Shown here in pieces: positions 28,910-37,412 of a stretch of DNA of 64,000 nt. Location: assembly GCF_007827955.1 (NCBI RefSeq), contig NZ_VITR01000003.1, forward strand, positions 1 through 64,000, given 5' to 3'. Each line of letters opens with the position of its first letter. Position 1 is the stretch's first letter. Made by a program: the position numbers and the translations under genes. A model generated the notes under the pieces. That model saw nothing but the letters and a program-made list of their open reading frames with translations. It was not told the origin of the DNA and made no database searches. The DNA is from Nitrospirillum pindoramense (lineage in GTDB: Bacteria > Pseudomonadota > Alphaproteobacteria > Azospirillales > Azospirillaceae).

Positions 28910-29371
28910 TTAGCGATCCAGGGTGATCGGGCCGTCGCGGGTGGTTCCGGTATTGGTTTCCGGCGACTTGGTCAGGTTGTCGCCCCGGCTGCGCTTTTCC
29001 TCATGCTTGCCGTAGATTTTGTCCAGGCGTTCGAACTCCGCCTTGTGGAAGGCCTCGACCTCCTCACGGTTGCCGAACTGGGGTGCCGTGATGATGATGT
29101 CGTCGATGGGGCCCTCGGTGCGGGGCGGCTCCACCGCCTCCGGGTCCTTGGGCGGGGCCGCGACCTTGACCACCGAGGTCGGCAGGCCATTCTTGTCCAG
29201 GCCCGGCTTGGGGGCGTCCGGCTGCTGTGCGGCGGGCTGCCCCGCCGTGGCGGGTTGGGCGCTGGTCTGGGCCGAGACGGCGGGGGCGGCGAGAACCGTC
29301 AGCGCAAGGGCGGCCGGGCCGAAGACGGCATGCAGCGGGCGGATGGAGGAAGGCCAGGTACGGGCGAGCAC
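28910..29371 (-). CDS. Secreted small protein of unknown function
   Basis: A 153-residue protein with an N-terminal signal peptide (hydrophobic ALALTVLAAPAVSAQ at about residues 21-35), a Pro/Ala/Gln-rich linker and a charged C-terminal part. The phrase IDDIIITAPQFGNREEVEAFHKAEF is the only compact segment; IIITAP resembles a short TonB-box-like strand, but this is weak. No family is recognised. Confidence 0.6.
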   Translation of the reverse strand: MLARTWPSSIRPLHAVFGPAALALTVLAAPAVSAQTSAQPATAGQPAAQQPDAPKPGLDKNGLPTSVVKVAAPPKDPEAVEPPRTEGPIDDIIITAPQFGNREEVEAFHKAEFERLDKIYGKHEEKRSRGDNLTKSPETNTGTTRDGPITLDR

Positions 29372-29473
29372 GGGGATAACTCCGCAGCGACGGTCATATA
29401 GCTTACCACGTGGGACCGTCCTGCCAACTGTTGCCTGACCGCTTGCCGTGCGCGCATCCGTTGCAATCCGAAC

Positions 29474-29496
29474 AGGGGTGCCAAATAGGGGTGCCA
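29474..29496. repeat. Tandem 10-bp repeat
   Basis: AGGGGTGCCA occurs at 29474-29483 and again at 29487-29496, a 13-bp period. It lies in the 243-bp gap between two divergent genes and may be a binding site or chance. Confidence 0.4.
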
Positions 29497-29614
29497 GGTG
29501 GGGGGCCGGCCGGGGGGCGTGCGGGGAGGGCTGGAAAGGCCGTGCGCAGCACGCGCGGCGTGCCGTCGCGGGTGTATCATGCCATTTCCGATCAAGGGAT
29601 TGAGGGGGAAGACG

Positions 29615-30625
29615 GTGCCCGTCTTCGATGAATATATCGGTATCGATTGGACAGGGGCCTTACCCGCCCGGGGTATCGCCATCGCCTGGGTGCGCCCGGA
29701 CTGCGGTGTCGTGAGCCTGGTTCCGCCGCCCGGTCGGCACTGGACCCGGCGGGCCGCCATGGACTGGGTCGCCGACCGGCTGCTGGGACATCGCCAGATG
29801 GGCACACGGGCCTTGGTGGGCATCGATTGCGGTTTCGCCCTGCCGTATGTCCCGGGTGCGGGCTACCTCGATGGTCGCGCCGCCGGCGTCGATGACCTGT
29901 TCGGCCTTTGGGAGCTGGTGGATGCGGCCGCTGGCACCGGTCCCGGCGCGGACGATTTCTGTGGCACCCCCGCGCTGGCCGATCCCCGCCTGGGGCCCAG
30001 CTTCTGGGTGGCGGGGCGCCGCCCGCCGCACTGGACCGACGCCGAGGGCGGCGGCAAGCGTCGACGGGTGGAGTTGGTGGCCGCGCGCACCGGGGTGGGC
30101 ACGCCCGTCTCCGTCTTCAACCTGGCCTCCGCGTCCAAGCAGGTGGGCAAGGCCTCCCTGGCCGGTATGCGCTCCCTGCGCTACCTGAAGGGCCGGGTGG
30201 GAGAGGGGCTGGCGGTGTGGCCGGTGCAGGCGCCGCTGATCGCCGATGGCGGGGCGGCGTCGGTCGTGACGGAGATCTATCCCACCCTGTTCCGCCGCCG
30301 CGCCCATGGCCTGGCCAAGATTCGCGACTGGTCCGCCATGGCGGTGGCGCTGGCCCGGCTGGGGTGTGGCCTGGCGGGACGTGAAGCGGATGAGGGCAGC
30401 CATGCGGGGACGGTGGCGCCGCCAGCCTTTGACGACCACGCCGGCGATGCCATGATCGCCGCCGCCGGCATGATGCGTTGGGCGGTGCTGGACGATGTCT
30501 GGGCGCCCAGGGGGCTGGACACCGCGACGGCGCGGCGTGAAGGATGGATTTTTGGCGTCACCGGCGATATGTCCGGCGATGCCGAAGCCGTCTTGCGCGA
30601 TGGTGCCGCCGGGGGTGGAACATGA
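29615..30625 (+). CDS. RNase H-fold protein (DUF429-like), function unknown
   Basis: A 336-residue protein. The N-terminal strand YIGIDWTGA with an acidic residue and LVGIDCGFAL resemble the first strands of an RNase H-like fold (DUF429 or related), and the C-terminal FDDHAGDAMIAAAGMMRW supplies a further acidic motif. GTG 29615 follows TGAGGGGGAA and gives a clean N-terminus; an in-frame ATG at 29579 is possible. crcB overlaps the stop by four bases. Confidence 0.55.
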   Translation: MPVFDEYIGIDWTGALPARGIAIAWVRPDCGVVSLVPPPGRHWTRRAAMDWVADRLLGHRQMGTRALVGIDCGFALPYVPGAGYLDGRAAGVDDLFGLWELVDAAAGTGPGADDFCGTPALADPRLGPSFWVAGRRPPHWTDAEGGGKRRRVELVAARTGVGTPVSVFNLASASKQVGKASLAGMRSLRYLKGRVGEGLAVWPVQAPLIADGGAASVVTEIYPTLFRRRAHGLAKIRDWSAMAVALARLGCGLAGREADEGSHAGTVAPPAFDDHAGDAMIAAAGMMRWAVLDDVWAPRGLDTATARREGWIFGVTGDMSGDAEAVLRDGAAGGGT

Positions 30626-31002
30626 TCCAGGTTATGGCCGTCGCCTTGGGCGGTGCCTTGGGCTCCGTCCTGCGGTATCTGTCGCAGGTCTGGCTGGGGC
30701 GCCTGCTGGGGTTGGATTTCCCCTGGGGCACCCTGTTCGTGAATGTGGTGGGCTCGCTGATCATGGGCGTGCTGGCGGAGTTGGCGGCGCGGGTGTGGAG
30801 TCCGACGCCGGAACTGCGCGCCTTCCTGGTGGTCGGGGTGCTGGGTGGTTTCACCACCTTCTCGTCCTTCTCGCTGGACATCGGCATGCTGGTGTCGCGG
30901 GACGACTGGATGGTGGCGATGCTGTATTTTATGGCGACGCTGGTGGTCGGCGTCGGTGGTCTTTTCGTGGGCATGGCCCTGGTACGTGCGGTGGTGACAT
31001 GA
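30622..31002 (+). CDS. crcB: Fluoride exporter CrcB/Fluc
   Basis: A 126-residue four-helix membrane protein that exports F-. GGALGSVLRYL, WGTLFVNVVGS (with the conserved Asn41) and GGFTTFSSFS (residues 75-84) are the Fluc hallmarks. Fluc works as an antiparallel dual-topology dimer; there is only one copy here. It overlaps both neighbours (ATGA). No fluoride riboswitch is visible because the upstream gene is contiguous. Confidence 0.94.
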   Translation: MIQVMAVALGGALGSVLRYLSQVWLGRLLGLDFPWGTLFVNVVGSLIMGVLAELAARVWSPTPELRAFLVVGVLGGFTTFSSFSLDIGMLVSRDDWMVAMLYFMATLVVGVGGLFVGMALVRAVVT

Positions 31003-32012
31003 GTGAAGAGGGTGGCCGTAAGGTCGAGACGCGGACCGTGACCGCCGATGAGGCGGAGATGCGTCTGGATCGCTGGTTCAAGCGGCATTACCCGGCGCTG
31101 AGCCATATCCAGCTGGAAAAGCTGCTGCGTACCGGCCAGGTGCGGGTGGATGGCGGCCGCGTCAAGGGCGCCACGCGCCTGGAAGCTGGGCAGTCCGTGC
31201 GCATTCCCCCCATGCCCGACCTGGCGCCCCTGGCGCCGGGCGCCGTGACGCGCAAGGAGCGGCCGCTGCTGTCGGACAAGGAAGTGAAGGCCCTGCGCGA
31301 CGCGGTGCTGTACCGCGACAGCGACGTCATCGTGCTGAACAAGCCCGCCGGCCTGGCGGTGCAGGGCGGCACCGGCCAGAACAAGCACCTGGACGCCATG
31401 CTGGACGTGCTGACCTTCGACGGGAAGGAGCGGCCCAAGCTGGTCCACCGCCTGGACAAGGACACCAGCGGCTGTCTGGTGCTGGCGCGCAGCAGCTTCG
31501 CCGCCACCCGGCTGGCCGGCTATTTCCGGGGCAAGGACGCGCGCAAGTATTACTGGGCCGTCACCGTGGGCGTGCCCAAGCAGTACCAGGGCAAGATCGA
31601 CGCCGCCCTGGCCAAGGAAGCCGGCACGCGCGGCGAGCGCATGGCCGTGGACGAGGATGAGGGCGCCCGCGCCGTCACCCTGTACCAGGTGATCGAGAAC
31701 GCGCACCGGCAGGCCGCCTTCGTCGCCCTGTGGCCGCTGACGGGCCGCACGCACCAGCTGCGCGCCCACATGGTGGCCATCGGCACACCCATCCTGGGCG
31801 ATGGCAAGTACGCGGGGCAGGAGGCCTTCCTGCCCGGTGGAGCCGAGCTGCCGCGCCAGTTGCACCTGCACGCCCGCCGCATCGTCATCCCCAACCCACG
31901 GGGCGGCAAACCCATCGACGTATCGGCCCCCCTGCCGCCGCACATGGCGCAAACCTGGGACTATTTCGGCTTCGATATGAAAGACGGCGACCCGTTCGCC
32001 AGCTACGCGTGA
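30999..32012 (+). CDS. rluC: RluC/RluD-type 23S rRNA pseudouridine synthase
   Basis: A 337-residue enzyme: an N-terminal S4 domain (residues about 15-75) and a catalytic domain with HRLDKDTSG, where Asp153 is the nucleophile. LNKPAGLAVQGGTG and GRTHQLRAHM are further conserved blocks. It modifies uridines in 23S rRNA. ATG 30999 overlaps the crcB stop; a longer in-frame opening from 30495 is read through neighbouring genes. Confidence 0.9.
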   Translation: MSEEGGRKVETRTVTADEAEMRLDRWFKRHYPALSHIQLEKLLRTGQVRVDGGRVKGATRLEAGQSVRIPPMPDLAPLAPGAVTRKERPLLSDKEVKALRDAVLYRDSDVIVLNKPAGLAVQGGTGQNKHLDAMLDVLTFDGKERPKLVHRLDKDTSGCLVLARSSFAATRLAGYFRGKDARKYYWAVTVGVPKQYQGKIDAALAKEAGTRGERMAVDEDEGARAVTLYQVIENAHRQAAFVALWPLTGRTHQLRAHMVAIGTPILGDGKYAGQEAFLPGGAELPRQLHLHARRIVIPNPRGGKPIDVSAPLPPHMAQTWDYFGFDMKDGDPFASYA

Positions 32013-32027
32013 TTCCGGGACCACCCG

Positions 32028-32705
32028 ATGACCGGTTTCAACCGCTTGGCCCTGTTCGATTGTGACGGCACGCTGGTGGACAGCCAGCATGCCATCATCG
32101 CCGCCATGGCTGCCGGGTTCGCCGCCCAGGGGCTGGCCCCGCCGCAGGATGAGGCGGTGCGCCGCCAAGTGGGCCTGTCGCTGGACGTGGCCATCCTGGG
32201 CCTGCTGCCCGAGGGGGTGGGGCCGGGCGCCGTGGCCGGCATCGCCACCGCCTACAAGGCCGCGTTCTTCGAGAACCGGGAGCGGGGCGGCGCGGTGGAA
32301 CCGCTGTATCCCGGCCTGGTGGCGGCCTTGGACGCGCTGGAGGCGGCGGGCTTTCTGCTGGGCATCGCCACCGGGAAGTCCCACCGCGGCCTGGTGGCGA
32401 CGCTGGAGCAACATGGGCTGACCGGGCGTTTCCTCACCTTGCAGACGGCGGACCGAGCGGCGGGCAAGCCGGCGCCGGACATGGCGTTGCGGGCCATGGC
32501 GGAGGTGGGCGCCGACCCCGCCACCACCGTGGTCATCGGCGACACCAGCTATGACATGATGATGGCGCGCGCCGCCGGTGCCGCCGCCCTGGGCGTGGCC
32601 TGGGGCTATCATGCTCCCGAAAATCTGCTGGCGGCCGGTGCCGCCCGCGTTTGCCATGACTATGCCGAGGTCCCGGCGGCGGTGGCCGCGCTGGTCGCGG
32701 TGTGA
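32028..32705 (+). CDS. HAD-superfamily hydrolase (phosphoglycolate-phosphatase-like)
   Basis: A 225-residue haloacid-dehalogenase hydrolase. The nucleophile motif LFDCDGTLVDS (Asp11, Asp13), a mid-protein Thr in GIATGKSHRG, and VVIGDTSYDMMMARAAG give HAD motifs I, II and IV. The cap is helical (type C1). Substrates in this subfamily include phosphoglycolate, but are not determined here. It is 15 bases after rluC. Confidence 0.85.
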   Translation: MTGFNRLALFDCDGTLVDSQHAIIAAMAAGFAAQGLAPPQDEAVRRQVGLSLDVAILGLLPEGVGPGAVAGIATAYKAAFFENRERGGAVEPLYPGLVAALDALEAAGFLLGIATGKSHRGLVATLEQHGLTGRFLTLQTADRAAGKPAPDMALRAMAEVGADPATTVVIGDTSYDMMMARAAGAAALGVAWGYHAPENLLAAGAARVCHDYAEVPAAVAALVAV

Positions 32706-32755
32706 AGCCCCCGGACGTGGTGTGAAAGTCGCGGCGCGAAAATGGACCTGAACGA

Positions 32756-33466
32756 ATGAAACGCATTTACAAGACGGTGGCCGTGGTTGCGGGGCCGGCG
32801 GCGAGTGGCAACGCCGGTTGGCAGGTGCGGCTGGACGCCCATCTCCTGAAGTCGCCGGCCAAGGCCGACCTGGTATTGCCGACGCAGGCTTTGGCGCAGG
32901 CGGTGGCCGCCGAATGGGATGCCCAGGGCGATACGGTGGTGCCGGCCAGCATGCCCATGATGCAGTTGGCGTCCACCTGCGTGGACCGGGTGGGACCGCA
33001 GCGCGCCACCATCCTGGACGGCGCCGCCGCCTATGGCGGCACGGACCTGCTGTGCTATCGCGCGGCGGAGCCGGCCAAGCTGGTGGAACGACAGGCCAAG
33101 GTCTGGCAGCCGCTGCTGGATTGGGCGGCGCTGCGCTATGACGCCCTGCTGCAGGTCACCACCGGCATCATGCACCGCGCCCAGGACCCGGTGGCCCTGA
33201 ACGCGCTGAAGCGCGCGCTGGAGGATCTGGACGACTGGCAGTTGACCGGCGTGCAGAACGTCGTGGCGCTGACCGGGTCCCTGGTCCTGGGCCTGGCCCT
33301 GTTCGAGGGGCGCATTGACGCCGATCAGGCGTTCGACCTGGCGGAACTCGACGAGTCGTTCCAAATCGAGCTGTGGGGCGAGGACGATGAGGCCAAGGAC
33401 CGTCGTCAGTCGTTGAAGGCCGACCTGGCTGCCAGTTTACGTTACCTGGACTTGCTGAAGGGCTGA
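32756..33466 (+). CDS. ATP12 family F1-ATPase assembly chaperone
   Basis: A 236-residue protein of the ATP12 family, which in mitochondria binds the F1 alpha subunit during ATP synthase assembly; alphaproteobacteria keep the bacterial form. LPTQALAQAVAAEWDAQGD, MPMMQLASTCVDRV and YGGTDLLCYRA are the family's conserved stretches. It follows rluC and the HAD gene in the usual alphaproteobacterial order. Confidence 0.9.
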   Translation: MKRIYKTVAVVAGPAASGNAGWQVRLDAHLLKSPAKADLVLPTQALAQAVAAEWDAQGDTVVPASMPMMQLASTCVDRVGPQRATILDGAAAYGGTDLLCYRAAEPAKLVERQAKVWQPLLDWAALRYDALLQVTTGIMHRAQDPVALNALKRALEDLDDWQLTGVQNVVALTGSLVLGLALFEGRIDADQAFDLAELDESFQIELWGEDDEAKDRRQSLKADLAASLRYLDLLKG

Positions 33467-33562
33467 GCGGTCCCGGTCGAAAAAAAGTGGAATTGGCCGT
33501 CCAACGGCCCCTTATATGCGGTGCAACAACCGTTCAGCACCGTATGCAAGGAACCTGTCCCC

Positions 33563-33862
33563 ATGACCTTCGATCAGCTTGAAGCCAAGATGCGCGCCTC
33601 GCTTTCCCAGTTCACCGGACTGGGGGCCAAGGTGAAGTTCGACTTCGGCGCCGATGGGGCCCTGTTCCTGGACGCGACCAAGGTGCCCACCGTGTCGCGC
33701 GACCCGGTGGACGTGAACACCACGCTGAAGATCTCCCTGTCTGACTTCGTGAAGCTCAGCGAAGGCAAGCTGAGCCCCACCCTGGCCTTCACCTTTGGCA
33801 AGCTGAAGGTCCAGGGCGACATGGGTGTCGCCCTGAAGCTGGCCGGCATGCTGGACGACTGA
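33563..33862 (+). CDS. SCP-2 sterol-carrier-domain protein
   Basis: A 99-residue stand-alone SCP2 domain. TTLKISLSDFVKLSEGKLSPTLAFTFGKLKVQGDMGVALKL is the typical lipid-binding C-terminal half. Such small proteins bind fatty-acyl or other lipids; the ligand is unknown. ATG 33563 gives the family length. Confidence 0.85.
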   Translation: MTFDQLEAKMRASLSQFTGLGAKVKFDFGADGALFLDATKVPTVSRDPVDVNTTLKISLSDFVKLSEGKLSPTLAFTFGKLKVQGDMGVALKLAGMLDD

Positions 33863-33924
33863 GGGTCTGATTTCCGGCCGCCAGGGGGCTGGACATAGCT
33901 CCCTGGCGCCTCCGTTGCCCTTGG

Positions 33925-35460
33925 TCAAACCGGCTTGATGCCCTGGGCATAGCTGAACAGCGACTTCGGATCGACCTTGGTCTTGACCGCCCGAAGCTTG
34001 GCGTAGTTGTCGCCATAGTAATCCTGCTGCCAGTCCTTCAGCGACGGGTCGGGGAAATTCTGGTAGGCGCCCACGGCCTTGGTGCGTGCCAGCGCCAGCG
34101 CATAGAAGCTTTCCTGCCAGGCCAGCGCCTCGTTCACCAGGGAGTCGGGGTCCTTGGGGGCCCACCAGTTGACTTCGCTCGAGAACAGCCAGTCATAGCC
34201 GCGATGCACGAAGGCCGTCTGTCCGGGCTTCTTGTTGTTCACAGCGCCGCCGACCTGGAAGAACTTGAAGGCTGAGCCCATGCTGGTCCGGGGCATGCCC
34301 CGGGCGGAATCCATCAAGGCCGCCACGGTGTCCTTGGTCAGGGTGGAAGTGTTCATGAAGGTCGACTTTTCCCGGTAATAATAGGGGAAGGTTGCTTCCG
34401 ACAGGACGTCTTGGGCCGACCAGTAAGCCATGTCGGCTTCGACCTTCTTTTTGTCCGCCGCCTGCCAGAGGTCCCCGAACAGCTTTTCCACCGCCGCCTG
34501 GCCGAAATGCGCCTGGCCCAGGACCGACACAGTCATGCCGGCGTTGGCGAAGCAGTTGGCGTCCCGGGCGGGAACGCTGACCGAGATCTTGCAGCCAAAG
34601 CCGTTGGGGGCCTCTTGCAAGCGGTGCAGCAGATTATACAGGACCGTGTCCAGGTCCTTGGACCAGCTCAACTCGAACACGGTGACTGTGGAGACCTTGA
34701 AGGTTTGCAGCGTGAAGCTGGTATTGATGCCGAAATTGCCGCCGCCGCCGCCTTGGCACGCCCACAGCAGGTCGTCACCGTCCGAGGCGGTGATCGTGTT
34801 CCCATCGGCCAGCACCAGATCCGTTTTGTGCAGCAGGTCAGAGCCGATGCCGTACAGGCGCATGTTGAAACCGATGCCGCCGCCCAGCAGGAAGCCGGCG
34901 GCGCCGACGCCATCGCACCGGCCATGGGTGATGGTACGGCCCAGCCGTTCCAGCGCCTTGTAGACCAGGCTGTTGATGGTGCCGCCGGCGATCTTGACCG
35001 TCCCGCTTTTCTCATCGACCTCCAGGATGCCCGCCATGGGCGACATGTCGATCAGCAGGCCCTCGGTATTGGAGTAGCCGGCGTAATTGTGGCCGCCGGA
35101 GCGTACGGCGAACGGCGTGTTGGTCGTCTTGGCCCAGTTCAGGCAGGCCGCGACGTCGTCGGCGGATGAGCAGCGGGCGATGCCGCCCGGCCTCTTGATG
35201 AAGCGCAGGTTGTTGGGGCGGTAATAGTCACCGAAGAACGGGTCATCGGGCATCACCAACGCGCCCTTGAGCGCCCGTGCCAGGTCGGACCAGGCGCTGG
35301 GCGGCGGACAATGCACCTGCGGATGCAGTTCCACGCCCGGGTTGGCCAGCAGCTTTTGCCCCCAGGCAGCCTTGGCGGGCAGGCCGGCGCCCACCGCCAA
35401 TGCCCCGAACCCCTTCAGAATGGACCGCCGCGCCGTCGCCGTCTCGAATGCCCCCACCAC
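33925..35460 (-). CDS. Tat-exported BBE-type FAD oxidoreductase
   Basis: A 511-residue flavoprotein of the berberine-bridge-enzyme/PCMH group. A twin-arginine signal (TARRSILKGFGALAVGAGLPAKA) precedes the domain. RSGGHNYAGYS offers His124 and HGRCDGVG offers Cys182, so FAD may be attached twice. A C-terminal BBE segment ends NYAKLRAVKTKVDPKSLFSY. Substrates of relatives are sugars, alcohols or alkaloids; unknown here. Confidence 0.85.
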   Translation of the reverse strand: MVGAFETATARRSILKGFGALAVGAGLPAKAAWGQKLLANPGVELHPQVHCPPPSAWSDLARALKGALVMPDDPFFGDYYRPNNLRFIKRPGGIARCSSADDVAACLNWAKTTNTPFAVRSGGHNYAGYSNTEGLLIDMSPMAGILEVDEKSGTVKIAGGTINSLVYKALERLGRTITHGRCDGVGAAGFLLGGGIGFNMRLYGIGSDLLHKTDLVLADGNTITASDGDDLLWACQGGGGGNFGINTSFTLQTFKVSTVTVFELSWSKDLDTVLYNLLHRLQEAPNGFGCKISVSVPARDANCFANAGMTVSVLGQAHFGQAAVEKLFGDLWQAADKKKVEADMAYWSAQDVLSEATFPYYYREKSTFMNTSTLTKDTVAALMDSARGMPRTSMGSAFKFFQVGGAVNNKKPGQTAFVHRGYDWLFSSEVNWWAPKDPDSLVNEALAWQESFYALALARTKAVGAYQNFPDPSLKDWQQDYYGDNYAKLRAVKTKVDPKSLFSYAQGIKPV

Positions 35461-35556
35461 GCATCTCCCTTTAGCCGAGTGTTGTATGCCAACTGACTCT
35501 ACTAAATGGACGGGTGGTGCAAGAGGGAACTTCTACCACCTTATGCGTACGGCCCG

Positions 35557-36255
35557 TCACAAGACGCGATCGAAAAACGCGGTGGAGCGCGCTTCCTTCA
35601 ACCGGTAAATCTGGGCCGGCCGGTTGCTGCCCCGGCGCATTTCGCCCGGCACCGGTTCCACGAAATCCACCTCCGCCATGCGCTTGCGGAAGGCGGACTT
35701 GTCCAGCCGCCGGCCCAGCACCCGTTCATACACCGATTGCAGCTCGCTCAGGGTGAAGCGCTCCGGCAGCAGGTGCACGGGCAGGGTGGAGTATTCCACC
35801 TTGCGGCGCACCCGCGCCAAGGCGAGGCCCAGCAAGTCGCCGTGATCGAAGGCCAAGTCCCCGGCCTCCGCCAACACTGTCTCCACCGGCCGCCATGCGG
35901 CGTCGGCGGCGTTGCCGCCCCGGACGGCGGGCGCCTGGCCGGGGCCGATGAGGGCGACATAGGCGACGCTGAGGCTCCAGCCCCGCGGGTCACGGGTGGC
36001 ATTCCCCACCGTCTGCAACTGCTCGATATAGGGCGTCGCCACGCCGGTCTTCTCCCGCAGGATGCGGTGCGCCGCCGCGTCCAGATCGGCGTCCTCATCC
36101 GTGTGGATCCAGCCGCCGGGCAGGGCCCAGGCATCGAGGAAGGGGGCTGCCCCCCGGCGGATCAGCAACACCTCCAATCCCGCTTCGCCCAAGGCGAAGA
36201 GGATGAGGTCGACAGTGGCGATGGCGGGCGCGGCGGCGGTGTCCAGGGTCTTCAT
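35557..36255 (-). CDS. nrtR: NrtR-like Nudix-domain transcriptional regulator
   Basis: A 232-residue protein with an N-terminal Nudix fold (residues about 10-150) and a C-terminal winged helix (FTLSELQSVYERVLGRRLDKSAFRKR). The Nudix box is altered: the first catalytic Glu of REuxEE is Ile65 and the last is Lys69, so hydrolysis is unlikely. This matches the NrtR repressors that sense ADP-ribose and control NAD genes. It is divergent from the SPFH gene across paired operators and probably represses both sides. Confidence 0.8.
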   Translation of the reverse strand: MKTLDTAAAPAIATVDLILFALGEAGLEVLLIRRGAAPFLDAWALPGGWIHTDEDADLDAAAHRILREKTGVATPYIEQLQTVGNATRDPRGWSLSVAYVALIGPGQAPAVRGGNAADAAWRPVETVLAEAGDLAFDHGDLLGLALARVRRKVEYSTLPVHLLPERFTLSELQSVYERVLGRRLDKSAFRKRMAEVDFVEPVPGEMRRGSNRPAQIYRLKEARSTAFFDRVL

Positions 36256-36280
36256 GCGGGGATATTACCCTTTCAGCCAC

Positions 36281-36323
36281 TTAGTGTCGATCACCAACTA
36301 ACTTAGTTGACAAACGCCACTAA
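36281..36323. promoter_or_regulatory. Tandem NrtR-type operators
   Basis: Two 21-bp inverted repeats of the form TTAGT-N11-ACTAA lie at 36281-36301 and 36303-36323, offset by 22 bp (two helical turns). They also form perfect 15-bp palindromes at the junction (CAACTAACTTAGTTG, 36295-36309) and at 36315-36329 (CGCCACTAAGTGGCG). From memory, proteobacterial NrtR sites start TTAGT and end ACTAA. They sit between the divergent regulator and SPFH starts. Confidence 0.75.
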
Positions 36324-36389
36324 GTGGCGCTTGCTATGGTCATCCGCGGCCGGCAGGGGCTGGCCGCATCGGCAGCAAGGACCGAGCCC

Positions 36390-37409
36390 ATGTTTGGTTT
36401 CCGCTATATCAAGACCGAGCCCACCCAATACGTGATGCAGATGCGCGACGGTCGCGTGCGACGGGAGGGGGCGGGGCTAGCCTTCTGGTATTTCGCGCCA
36501 TCCAGCTCGATCATGCTGGTGCCTACCGCCAGCGTGAACGAGCCCTTCATCTTCCCCGAGGTCACCGCCGACTTTCAGGAGGTGACGGTGCAGGGCCAGA
36601 TCACCTACCGCGTGGCGGAGCCCAAGCGCACGGCCGCTCTGCTCAATTTCACCCTGAATCCGAAGGGTGTTTACGCCTCTGAGGATCCGCAGAAGCTTTC
36701 GCAGCGGCTGATTGACCAGGTGCAGGTGGCCATGCGCGCCGAGGTGCAGGCCCTGACCCTGACGGAGGTGTTGGCCGCCAGCGACGCGCTGGTTGGCCGC
36801 GTGGCCGCCCTGCTGCGCGCCAATGCCGCGTTGGAGGCCCTGGGCCTGGAAATCCTGGGCCTGTCACTGTTGGCTGTGCGGCCCAAGCCGGAAACAGCCA
36901 AGGCGTTGGAGGCGGAGGCGCGCGAGGCCCTGCTGCGCCGTGCGGACGAGGCGATCTACAGCCGTCGCAACGCTGCCGTGGAACAGGAGCGCCGCATCAA
37001 GGAAAACGAGCTGTCGACCGAGATCGCGGTGGAGAACAAGAAGCGCGAAGTGCGCGAGGCGGAGATGGAGGCGCAACGGGCCGTGCAGGAACGCCGTCTG
37101 CAAATCCAGCGGGAGGAGATGGCGGGCAAGATCGGCCTGGAACAGCAGAACCAGGATCTGGTGGCGCTGGCCACGGCCAATGCCAAGGCGGAGGCCGACG
37201 CGCGGGCCTACGGCCTGTCAGCCATGATGAACGCCTTCGGCGACGCCGATCCCAAGGTGCTGCAGGCGTTGGCCTCGGTCGGGATGAAGCCTGGCCAGCT
37301 GATGGCCCTGGCCTTCCGTGATCTGGCCGACAACGCCGCCAAGATCGGGCAGCTGAACGTCTCGCCCGACCTGCTGCGGGAAATGCTGCAGCCGGCGGCG
37401 CGGGGGTGA
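36390..37409 (+). CDS. SPFH/Band 7 domain protein
   Basis: A 339-residue protein. FGFRYIKTEPTQYVMQMRDG opens an SPFH (stomatin/prohibitin/flotillin) domain to about residue 165, without an obvious N-terminal membrane helix. Residues about 165-280 are a long charged coiled coil (ALEAEAREALLRRADEAIYS and EQERRIKENEL). A C-terminal region with LASVGMKPGQLMALAFRDL follows. SPFH proteins oligomerise on membranes. It is under the paired operators and four bases before the NAD-kinase-like gene. ATG 36390 fits the family start. Confidence 0.8.
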   Translation: MFGFRYIKTEPTQYVMQMRDGRVRREGAGLAFWYFAPSSSIMLVPTASVNEPFIFPEVTADFQEVTVQGQITYRVAEPKRTAALLNFTLNPKGVYASEDPQKLSQRLIDQVQVAMRAEVQALTLTEVLAASDALVGRVAALLRANAALEALGLEILGLSLLAVRPKPETAKALEAEAREALLRRADEAIYSRRNAAVEQERRIKENELSTEIAVENKKREVREAEMEAQRAVQERRLQIQREEMAGKIGLEQQNQDLVALATANAKAEADARAYGLSAMMNAFGDADPKVLQALASVGMKPGQLMALAFRDLADNAAKIGQLNVSPDLLREMLQPAARG

Positions 37410-37412
37410 GCC

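Noticed and set aside
30500-30640. Fluoride riboswitch before crcB
   Set aside because: crcB overlaps the preceding gene, leaving no room for a riboswitch and showing no such structure.
36324-36389. Extra 22 codons at the start of the SPFH gene
   Set aside because: They overlap the operator and lack conservation; the family begins at MFGFRYIK from 36390.
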